From: Gambelia wislizenii
Taxonomy: Eukaryota; Chordata; Lepidosauria; Squamata; Crotaphytidae
Direction: 5' to 3'
DNA: 64,000 nt
NCBI GenBank assembly: GCA_030847615.1
Contig: JAUMIR010000003.1
Location: 73,542,001-73,606,000 of the forward strand
The position numbers and the translations under genes are program-made. Every line of letters begins with the position of its first letter. The first letter of the stretch is position 1. Below are positions 33,361-42,374 of the stretch, piece by piece. The notes below the pieces were generated by a model. That model saw only the letters and a program-made list of their open reading frames with translations. It had not been told where the DNA came from and did not search any database.

Positions 33361-33477
33361 GAATAAACTCTTCTAGAACACAGCCTCACTGTACGGAAAG
33401 AAAACCACAAAAAACCCTATAAAAATAATTGGAGGGTTGTCATTTCATTGGCTTAGAACAACCTCCCCCAACCTCAT

Positions 33478-33595
33478 ATCCTCTACATGTTTTGGACTTT
33501 AGTTCCAAGCATTTCTTCCCACTGGCTCTGTTGGCTGGGTGATAATGGGAGTTGTAATGCACACATTCTGGAGGGCTTCTGGTTGGAGGAGGCTG
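33478..33595. repeat. Dispersed palindromic repeat
   Basis: ATGTTTTGGACTTTAGTTCC and the later TGGGAGTTGTAATGCACACA, then TTCTGGAGGGCTTCTGG, have the arms of the family also seen at 23530-23645. Confidence 0.5.
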
Positions 33596-33783
33596 GCTTA
33601 TAGGTACATGATCATTCAGTGCTATTATCTGTGTAGAATTATCTCTTGCACTGCTGATTTTCTGAAGATGGTGAGGATGTCCAGAAGGCATTTCTGTGCC
33701 AAGCACCATGACATCTTCTTGAGTAGAATCCTGTATCCTTGGAACTCTGTTTCCTATTTGAGGTTGACTAGATTTTTTAAAAA

Positions 33784-34010
33784 TTAGGTATTTATACAAA
33801 TTGCAAATTGTTTTAAGCAATAGCAATTTACACATCTACAATTAAGCAGTTTGCAATGTGTATTAGCTAATTGCTCCCACAAGCTGGGTACACATTTTAC
33901 CAACCTACAGAAGGCTGAGTGAACCTTGGAGCCCTCTGGAATCAAACTTGTAATGTGGTGGCTTGCAATACTGGCATATAACCACTGCACCAGCAGGGCT
34001 TCTGTAACTT
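33784..34010 (-). mobile_element. tRNA-derived SINE (reverse)
   Basis: Read on the minus strand it begins AGCCCTGCTGGTGCAGTGGT (A-box like), has GTTTGATTCCAGAG (B-box like), TTGGTAAAATGTGTACCCAG, and ends AATTGCTATTGCTTAAAACA. The same 3' core is inserted in the PLE at 7357-7470. Confidence 0.75.
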
Positions 34011-34431
34011 TGCTGGAAGATACAAGTTATATCTCCCCATTTCTGCTCAACCAATTTTCATTCATAAAATAGCTATCCAAGTCTCAAAAGTGTAACCTTA
34101 ATCGTGATGAGGTGTGAAACACTGGCTATAGGAGAGCAAGAGACTTTCCTACTAAACCTTTGACTTTTGGGCATGTTGTTTAGCTCACTGATTATTTGAG
34201 TAAAACAGGGCTGGGGAGTGTATGGCCCTCCAGATGATGGACTGCAATCAGCAAATATTCAATTAGCATTGCCAATGGTGAGGGGTTATGTTATGGAAGT
34301 TGTAGCTCACTGATATACTTGAGTAGTACAAATTCCCCAATCTTGGAGAGAACCACCTGGGCACTGCTGTGCGATCATCACAGACCCATTTTGTGTCCCA
34401 AATACACCAGCTGCGATTCCTTTTCTTATTT
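34011..34431. other. Intronic, palindromic repeat only
   Basis: A copy of the GGCCCTCCAGATG ... GGAAGTTGTAGCTC palindrome is at about 34225-34310. No gene seen. Confidence 0.5.
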
Positions 34432-34955
34432 ACCATATATTCCGGCGTATAAGGCGACTTTTTAACCTTCTCAAAATCTTTTCAAAAGTAGGGGTCGTTT
34501 TATACACCGGAATAGGGCCCCCAATCGTGGCTTCAGAAGGATGGGTGGTGGCTGGCTGGATGGTGGGAGGCTTGCCAGCACCCGCCCTTCCCGAAGGCGC
34601 GATGGAGAGCTCTATAAGACAACACCCCGCCCAGCCAGCCACCCCTCCGTACCCCCCCAGCCGGGATCAGGACCCCGACCGCGGCTTCAGGAAGGGCAAG
34701 TGATGGCTGGAAAGCCCTCCCCTCCAGCCACCAGGACCCCGATTGCAGCTTCGTGAAGGGTGGATGGGTGGTAGGTGGAGAGGAGGAGGCTGGAAGGGGG
34801 AGTTTGGGGTATACTCGCTGTATAAGAGAAGGAGGGGTAGTCTTATATGGCGAGTATATTGGCAAGTATATCCCAAACTATACAGTATTTTAAATTAAAA
34901 TTGGGGGGGTCGTCTTATACGCCCAGTTGTCTTATACGCCGGAATATACGGTACA
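34432..34955. mobile_element. TIR DNA transposon (CCGTATATTCCGGCGTATAAG ends), TA flanked
   Basis: The left end TACCATATATTCCGGCGTAT continues with AAGGCGAC, and the right end GTCTTATACGCCGGAATATA continues with CGGTA; they are inverted repeats of about 24 bp. TA dinucleotides are the likely target duplication. The interior is GC-rich, with GGCTGGCTGGATGGTGG-like runs and several further TATAC/GTATA motifs. It has no transposase and its superfamily is uncertain. Confidence 0.7.
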
Positions 34956-35379
34956 TCTCTCACTCCAGTCCTTTGAGACTGAATCACCTTTGCCAGTTAA
35001 TGTGAGGCTTACCAAAGGAAGTGGCTTCTCAGCTAATGGACTCACAAAGTCCAGGTGACAGTTCTGAGACTTGGCTTGAGCAAAACATAGAGGACTAGGC
35101 TCAAGAAACTAGAAGAGAGGAACGTCCTGGTGGAGGGCTGGGATGAAAATGATGTCTCTGAATTTGAGGCAGGAAATGTAGCTAGGGAGTGGTTACTCCT
35201 TGCACTCAAAGGTAACAATTGTGATGTGCAGAATGCACTATGGTTCTTATTTAATTTTTTTGCCACAGTATTCCTGTATACGAGGACATTATTACTCTGC
35301 TTGTGTCTTTGGAAAGACAAACTAGAAACCTTTCTCAAATTCATTATTGTGGAATGAGAATGATGGGCACCCTAGCCTG

Positions 35380-35592
35380 ACATGTTGCAGTATGGTGGTT
35401 AGAGTATCAAAGCTGTACTGGAGAGAACTGGGCTCAAAACCCTATTCAACAATGAAGATCACTGGGTGATGTTGGACCAATTACACTCTCACAGCCTAAC
35501 TTGCCACACAGGATATAGTAGAGAGGAAGAATCTTGTCTGCTTCCTTGCAATCCTGTGAGGAAAGATAGGATATAAACATAATTCCTTTTAA
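35380..35592 (+). mobile_element. tRNA-derived Sauria-type SINE, diverged
   Basis: GTATGGTGGTTAGAGTATCA (A-box region), GGGCTCAAAACCCTATTC (B-box region), CACTGGGTGATGTTGGACCA, CACTCTCACAGCCTAACTTG and the tail AGATAGGATATAAACATAAT are in the expected order. Confidence 0.75.
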
Positions 35593-35856
35593 AACCCTTA
35601 CACAAGCTCTCGAATTTTGCATTAGATGCCTTAGCTTCCTGTGCAGATTTCTAGAAATTTGGCATACATTTTCCAATGTTTCACAGTTGCCAGGAGTGAA
35701 TCTGTGAAAGGGTGACTTGCCAAAAGGTAAACAGTGAGCCCATACTTGATCTGAGACATGAAGCCCAACATCCTCTGAAATCATTAGTTTGATTAGGCTC
35801 TCTTGGAACTTATGGAAAGTTTCTTTAGGAAAACATAGGAGATAACAAGTGATGTA

Positions 35857-36078
35857 CAGGTTGACCCTGTATACACATATTCAATATCCATGGTTTCACT
35901 TATCCACATCCAAAAAAATGTTTTCTCTAGGCATTTCTAGGTCTTCCAGTGCAATTCTATGGTCAACATCCAATGTTCATCTCATTGAAAATAATAGGGT
36001 TCCTTATTATCCATAGTTTCAGGTATCACCGAGGGTGGAGGAAACGTATTCCATGCGGATACAGGGGGGGTCGACCTA
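35857..36078. mobile_element. Tigger-like MITE (CAGGTTGACCC ends), TA flanked
   Basis: Starts CAGGTTGACCCTGTATACAC and ends GGATACAGGGGGGGTCGACC, with TA on both sides. It contains TCCATGGTTTCACTTATCCA. The same family as 45403-45681 and 57893-58155. Confidence 0.8.
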
Positions 36079-37095
36079 TATATATAAAATCGGTGCTTTT
36101 AAAAATGTTTTTTTGTGTGTATCTATGTGCATTCATGCAAAGCTTGAAAAAAATCTTTTTTGGACCGCAGCTCCAAGAATCCCCCAGCCAATGTGGCCGG
36201 TGCTGAAATAATCCAAAGACGTGATTCAGAAAAGTAATTTTTCCAAGCTCTGTTCCATGAGTGGCTAACACCTCCGTGTGACTGTAGAGTTATGCCCATG
36301 AAGAGATCAGGAGCAGTCCCAAGGACCAACCTGATGTTCCCCAGTGATTGGTACAGCTAGGTAATTTTAATATATGGACTTAAAAGTCCTTAGGACCCCA
36401 GCACTTTAGATCACCAAGTGCATTACTGTAGTTTTCTTTCCCTTTCCCTACTCTGGCTATACTGTGCTCTACAACCACTTCTACAGGCATACTCCTGATA
36501 TGTTGTTAGAACAACAAACAAAAAACATTTGTTCACCCTACTGAAGGAAAGAAATACCCTTAAGTTAAAAATCATAACAACATCATGTGCCTACTTGAAG
36601 AAAATACCATTTCCTTCTCCTGCATTAAAACGAAAGTGTTGCTCTTTGAATGGGCTGTGGGGCCCTGATGTTAGCCCAGTGGTCCAGCCCAGAATTTGGG
36701 GGTGCATTAAATCACAACTCCCAGACCTAGTAGCCATGCTATCTGGAGATTCTGGGAGTTTTAGTCTAAAAAGCAACATTTCCCAGCTCTGGTCCAGCCC
36801 AGACTGCACTATTGCCCCAGCTTTCTGATTGTCCCCCTTTTCTCTTGCCCCAGGGAAATGCTTACGGGGTGTGGTTGCTTAAACCACATGTTTGCAGTTT
36901 CCTTGTCACTGGCGGCTGTGACTGCCTTCAGCATTACAAAGCAGAGAAGCCGGTTTGGGCAGAGAGCTGATTCAATATGCAGTTCCAGTCTGTGGGACTC
37001 TGGTTACTCATTACCTGACAGCAGGTGGGAGAGGCTTCCTGGGCTCATTGCCTATTGGGTACTAAGGTTCCTGTGCTTTTTCTTTCTGTTGTCAG
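36079..37095. other. Region upstream of the alternative DNMBP exon
   Basis: Palindromic-repeat copies lie at about 36165-36252 and 36712-36792. From 36840 to 37095 the sequence is free of recognised repeats and could hold a promoter or leader for the exon at 37096, but I see no TATA box or CpG island. Confidence 0.4.
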
Positions 37096-38250
37096 TTAGT
37101 CGGCAGTATCCTGGGGCTCAGGGAGGTTGCAAAGGAATTGAGCCCCACTGGGGAAGCAGGTGAGGTGGGTCAGGGTTAGGGCACACCAAGAGGAACATGT
37201 GCACTTACCCTGAGGCAAGAAACAAGACAGAATCTCCTACTCAGCGGCCTCACCTTCAGTTCCCCAGCTGGGAGTACGAAGACTACAACTCTGTCAGCAA
37301 AGTTGAAGGTGCCCAGGGGCAGAATGGTGTTGACTGTGATTGGGACAAGAAACATAGAACCAGGGAGCTGTATGGCACCACCAGGCCAGTGGGCAGAACC
37401 TGTGGCCGCTTCAGGAATGGGGACATGTGGTACAGAGATCATGAAATGGCCCAAGTCTACCAGGACTATGGGAAGACAGGGAGGCAGTTTGTGGACCAGA
37501 GAAGGACAATCAGGACCAGTCCGTACATAGAGCATGGGACAGGAGGCAGTGTGCATCTGGAAGAAGGTGGGTACTGCACAGATTGTGAGAAGGCCTCCAG
37601 TAGAGTAGCCTATAGGAAGCCTTGCAATTGGTATAAGGATGGCTCGCATCTGGATGCTGACTTTAGGATATCTAAGGATGGGGACAGTTGGGAAATGAAC
37701 TGCTGGAGAGAAAGTGGAGACTACAGTAACCACCAGAAGGAGGTCAAGTGGTATAGTTTGGATGTGGACTATAAGAAGAGGGGTAACAGGTACGTGGACC
37801 ACAGGAGAACAGGCAAGAAATATGAGAAGGAGGAGAGGCAGTATACGCTCCATGGAGATCCTTACTATGCCCAAAATTCAAAGGTGACTTCTGAAAGCTA
37901 CCCTGTGGATAATAGAAATCTTTTTTTTGTCCCAGAAGATCCAGTCTCCTCATCCTTGGGAAGCAAGAACTGCAATCAGGTATTAGAGTCTAGGTGTAAA
38001 TCAGCCAAACAGCAGTTTCTGGAAGACAGTGAATCTGGAGAGCTGGAAGTGGTGGCTGACCAATCCAGAACACCAGGCTTGCAGGTCTGGAATGGTGGAT
38101 GTCCAAGAACCCGTGTAGGACGCTCAGACTGGAATCTGGACTGGGAAGATGAAATTGGTTGGGCAGGAGGCACAGAAGCTTGGCAGCGGAACAGCTGTTA
38201 CCGCCGAACGGCTCCTAGTGTCTTGAGGCACCATGTAAAAGCAAAACAAG
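37096..38250 (+). CDS. Candidate alternative first coding exon of DNMBP (351 codons)
   Basis: Inside the 25-kb intron an ATG at 37197 opens a 351-codon frame that stays open up to AAACAAG followed by gtaggtgag, a strong donor at 38251. One base of a codon is left at the donor, exactly the phase the DH exon at 57413 needs (G + AA gives Glu, then MTLLSA). The product would be a 351-residue hydrophilic N-terminus rich in Tyr, Trp, Arg, Asp and Gly, fused to DH-BAR-SH3. Two internal stretches resemble each other: DYGKTGRQFVDQRRT and DYKKRGNRYVDHRRT. I recognise no domain. A good acceptor (tttctttctgttgtcag, ending 37095) suggests an exon from 37096, with 5' UTR before the ATG. If that exon were instead joined to the SH3 exon, the frame would hit TGA at 37161, giving a SH3-only protein. 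The hydrophobic opposite-strand frame is a shadow. Confidence 0.6.
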
Positions 38251-39937
38251 GTAGGTGAGCAGGGAAGGGATTGTGGAGAGAAGACTGCTTATGTTGGGAT
38301 TCCCACACCCTTCTCATCTACCAGGTCCCAACACAAACACCTGTACTTACTCCACAGCACTGGAAACAAAATGTGCAATGTGTCAGTTAACAGTGACTTT
38401 ATCAAGGTTAATGGAGTGTTGTTTTCTCTATGAACACTAATTGGTGATAATTGGAATTTTCTCCCTGGCCAAGCCTCCTGTGAGATGGTGCCTGATTTCC
38501 CTTGGTGTGACATGTCCACATTTAGCTCCTTGTTCCAGGAATGTGTGTGCCATTTGATTAGTTTTGTAATGTGTTATTGCTCTGCAGGGGCTTCTAGAAT
38601 TAACAAGGCTGACCTTGTTAGGTCCTCTGTCCATTTCAGGGGCTGAACTGGCATGCTAGAGGGTCAGATTCTGAACAGGAGACTGGAGCTTTTGCTAGTC
38701 TTTGAAACCAACCTTTGTACCTCACCTAGCAAGCAAGTGCTTTGCAGTGTACTGTAGAGCAGGATTTATTGTAACTTTGTGAGGTGGCATTCTTACAGTC
38801 TCTGTGCAGTTTCAGGGAAAGGCTGATTCTGTAATAGTTTACCTTGGTTTCTCACTGTTTTGTGGCGGTTTCTTGTACTTGCCCTAAAGAGGCCACTGGA
38901 AGGCTTATTTTACCTGCTGTTTTTGGGTTGCTCTGTTCACATATGGTCTTATGTGAGGCCTAGCTGTTTTGATATGGTTAGCTTGGATTACATTGTGAGA
39001 GCTTAAAAGGATGCTGACTTGCATTGGGACATGAGTTCCACTGCTTTACAAGGTAGCTTCACCTTTTCAGCTTTGGTGAAAGTAATCTCAAGTTAAACAA
39101 AACTTACGCCTTTTCTTTGTGCCATAGCAGCAAGAACAATTTCTACCTGGTTCTCCAACATCTGTGCTGGAATGCTGTGTGCATGTAAAATGTTGCAAAC
39201 AAATGTTGCTGTTGCTCATGTAGCTCCAGTGGTCACACAAAAAAATTGCAGAAGAATTTAAGCAACAGATAATTCTTTGTCCTTTGGGCTTGTATAGCTG
39301 TGCCACTCCCCAGTGGACTTGCTTTGACCAGCAATACTTGGACTTAGGTTTGAAGGCAAAGTGCTGCCACATTACAAAACTAGGGGAGAAGGTTTGGTGT
39401 CTGTTACTGCTGAATTTTGACTGCTTGATGTCCCTAGAGTCCTATTTATAATCAGTTGGATCTTAAATTAGAAGAGGAAACACAGAGTCAATTGCCATGA
39501 AAATCTGGTTTCATTTCTTGTCTTTTAATGGATATGCTTTAAATTGATTTTAATTCTATATATAGTTTAATTGTTTTTTGACTTCTTGTATGTTTTTCCT
39601 GATACGTGTTTTTATTTGTACCTGCTTTATTTTTGTAAGCCACCTTGATCACAGAGGTAAGAAAATAAATACACAAATTCTAAGCCAAAATATCCCAAAT
39701 TCAACATCACACAAAACCTAAATATTGCAACTGGTATGAATTGTGCAAACTGAGCCACTTGAGTTTATTAGGTTTATAATTTATAATACTTAGCATTGTA
39801 GTATGTAATATATACTCATTTATAATGCTGCTAGTCACAGGAAATACTGAAGAGTTATAAAGGGCAATGATGCCCCTGTTCCTGTCTACTGGGTTTTGGT
39901 CGAGACACATTTTGCTCAGGACAAATTTTGCTTGGGA
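38251..39937. other. DNMBP intron, one LINE-tail relic
   Basis: About 39520-39690 resembles an L2-type 3' UTR ending TTTTTGTAAGCCACCTTGAT and AAGAAAATAAATAC. Nothing else recognised. Confidence 0.5.
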
Positions 39938-40153
39938 CAAATCCACACTACACAAATCATCCTGTTTGAAACTGAATTATTTGCCATGGCTCCTTCCTAT
40001 GGAATCCTGGGATCTATAGTTTGGTGAAGCACCATCACACTTTGACAGAGAAGGCTAAAGACCTTGTACAACTACAAATCTTAGGATTTAATAGGAAGGG
40101 ACCATGGCAAACAATCCAGTTTCAAACTGGATTATTTGTGTAGTGTGGATTTG
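39938..40153. mobile_element. Near-perfect palindromic MITE (about 216 bp)
   Basis: The left arm AAATCCACACTACACAAATC, then TGTTTGAAACTG and ATTTGCCATGGC, is mirrored by CCATGGCAAACAATCC, CAGTTTCAAACTGGATTATT and TGTGTAGTGTGGATTT. The arms span about 75 bp each and the transcript would fold into a long hairpin. Confidence 0.8.
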
Positions 40154-41588
40154 GCCCCAGTCATTCCTTTCCTTGCCCAAGTACATGAAAACCTCTTTCA
40201 GCAGCCTTAGGGAATAGAAATGTCCCTTTTAAATATCAAAAGGGATAGCTGTATAGCCTGTTGCATCAAAACCATAAATTCTGAAGTTTTTGAAGATGAA
40301 ATTCCTCATTTTGAATTCTGCACCCATTCCTGGCTTGTCATAGCAAGTCTTTAGAGGTTAAAGCTAATTGTATGGCATTGAAGAGTGGGGTTACAAGTGA
40401 AGCATGCAGAGTGATTGGTAGAGTTATGGAACCCACAGTATGGAACCCAAAGAGCAACCATCTCTGCATCAAGAAGATTCCATTTATCATTGGTGCAGCA
40501 ATAGATTATGGGATATTTTTCAGTATCTATAGTGCAGATTTGCCATGAGCACCTTTGTTCAGGACATTGCTAGGAAGCAGCAAGACAAAGGGATTTTGGC
40601 TCCTGGTGTTCTTCAAGTCTGAAAGAACACCTTCAGGAAATAGGTACCCCTATGAGATATGCTGTGAAAAACTACATGGAGCTTTTCCAGTAAGAAAGCA
40701 TTAAAAAACTCAGGCCTGGAGAACTAACCATGGAGCAAATTTTCTTCCACTCACCCCCCCAGCCCATTCCTCCTTTATTTGTCTACATCTGGGCAAATAT
40801 GCAAGAAACCAGGATTGCTTTTGTACTTAAGAAACTCTGACATCGCAGTCTGATTCATACTTTATTTGGAAAATGAGTTTCCCGCTTTGTTTCCTGGTGC
40901 ACAGGACTGTGATTCTGTAAACATAGAGGCTGAGGGGAGCTGCGATTGGCCACAGCTTCCTAGTGCATGTGTACGCATTGGTCTCGCCCTCAGATTTTGT
41001 GTATATTCATTGAGGGACACATAGTAGATAAGTAGCAAACATATCTGCTATACAATAAGGCAGTTAATCTTTCCCCACAAAGAACCTGAACTAGACAGCC
41101 ATATTTGTAGAACCTGTGAAACTAGGGGTGTGACAATCCCCATTAATCTTTAAGGGATGTTATCAATAGTTTCAATAAAAATGAGTGCCAGTCATTTCAG
41201 TGCTGATCAGAACAATTAAAGAGGCCTGGTTATTTTTACAAAAGCCTGGTCAGGCTGCAGGGATGTTAGGTTTTGGCAACAAAGATACAGTTCCTTGATT
41301 GTTGAAACCAAAAGTGCATACAAATATACATCATTTGAAGAATATAGACAATGAAGAAGATTGTTCAACCACAATTTTGTTCTAACGCAGAGTTGTCTGT
41401 CTAGGTCTGAGCTTAGTTTGTTGGTAACAAGAGTTGGCTGTGCTCTTGTTACCAGATTGGCTGGAACTTTTGACATAACAAACCCTTTCCCCTCAATTCC
41501 TGGGGCAGTTTTCCAACTTTTAAAATATTTTGCTTTTCTTTTAAAGGACACAGACTTTTAATTGACTACATGTACATATGACATTGAG
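40154..41588. other. DNMBP intron, nothing recognised
   Basis: No gene, microsatellite or clear repeat was identified in this stretch. Confidence 0.5.
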
Positions 41589-41871
41589 AGCTGGCATGGT
41601 GTGCGTAGTGGTTTGAGTGTTGGTCTAGGCCTCTAGGGCATTGTTAGACCAGGGTTCAAATCCCTGCTTGGCTATGGAAACCAACTGGGTGACCTTGGGC
41701 AAAAAAACAAACAAACCACACTCTCTCAGCCTCAGAGGAAAGCAAGGGGAAAACCCCTCTGAACAAATTCTGCCAAGAAAACCCTCTGATAGGTTTGCCT
41801 TAGGGTTGTCATAAGTCAGAAATTGCCTGAAGGGATGCAACACATACACATATACGACACTTTTAAGAACA
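41589..41871 (+). mobile_element. tRNA-derived CORE-type SINE with ACA tail
   Basis: A full-length copy: A box GGTGTGCGTAGTGGTTTG, B box AGGGTTCAAATCCCTGC, core TGGGTGACCTTGGGCAA, CTCTCTCAGCCTCAGAGGAA, and the tail TTAGGGTTGTCATAAGTCAG then ACACATACAC. The reverse-oriented relative is at 48630-48866. Confidence 0.85.
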
Positions 41872-42165
41872 TAAACAGCCTACTTTAAATGTGGGAGCAG
41901 GGCAAGACAGATGTTTGGATCACTGACAAGTATGTTTGTTAATTGCATAGTAAATGCAGGAAGAAAGCCAGGCTTGACCTAGTGGGGGAAAAAACCATGG
42001 CAAGTTCTGTTTTTAAGGAACATTGTTCAGAGTCCCAAAAAGCCATGAGGGAGGAAGCCTTCTTGTCATGTTTAGAAAACCTCATTGCTTTCTGCTGCTC
42101 TGTGCTTGCTCAGAACAAGAATTCTTTAACCAGAAATTTGCAGAGTTTGGAACAGTTACTTGTTA

Positions 42166-42169
<4 letters not shown>

Positions 42170-42203
<34 letters not shown>

Positions 42204-42344
42204 CTTTTCTTCGCAAACGAAGATTCAGGAAGGACTCATCCCGTGTTTTCTGCAAGCGCGCTGATGACTAAAAAGGCCAATCCAAGATAGACAAGTCCGA
42301 TTGCAGAAAGCACAGCAGAAGGTTTCCTCGGGTGATGTTACCGG
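42170..42344 (-). mobile_element. LINE 3' fragment with (GA)n tail and 30-bp target duplication
   Basis: On the minus strand this 175-bp fragment matches 53298-53455, the 3' end of a larger LINE, including the stop region, the hairpin CTTCGTTTGCGAAG and a (GA)n tail, which appears as (TC)n at 42170-42200. Exact 30-bp direct repeats, beginning GCAGAGTTTGGAACAGTTAC, flank it at 42140-42169 and 42345-42374. Confidence 0.9.
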
Positions 42345-42374
42345 GCAGAGTTTGGAACAGTTACTTGTTAGACT

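Larger units (their letters stand above)
32712..33422 (-). mobile_element. Penelope-like element with inverted arms and 12-bp target duplication
   Basis: The most complete PLE here. The flanks AAATACTTGGAG (32700-32711) and AAATAATTGGAG (33423-33434) form a 12-bp duplication with one mismatch. The left arm (about 32712-32836) and right arm (about 33321-33422) are inverted copies bearing hammerhead-like motifs. The interior, read on the minus strand, keeps a relic of the C-terminal endonuclease region (33075-33320) and a short downstream tail. The element is 5'-truncated, with no reverse transcriptase. Confidence 0.8.

Noticed and set aside
33784..34010. Small conserved exon near the PLE
   Set aside because: The sequence is a reverse-oriented SINE with A/B-box-like head and a shared 3' core at 7357-7470.
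36858..37163. 101-codon frame with a hydrophobic segment upstream of the alternative exon
   Set aside because: It runs across the acceptor at 37095 and ends at 37161. It is better explained as intron plus leader than as a small membrane protein.
37176..37874. 232-codon reverse-strand frame, hydrophobic
   Set aside because: It is the exact antisense of the candidate alternative exon. Its hydrophobicity mirrors the Tyr/Arg/Asp/Gly-rich sense codons, and the sense strand has the better splice evidence.
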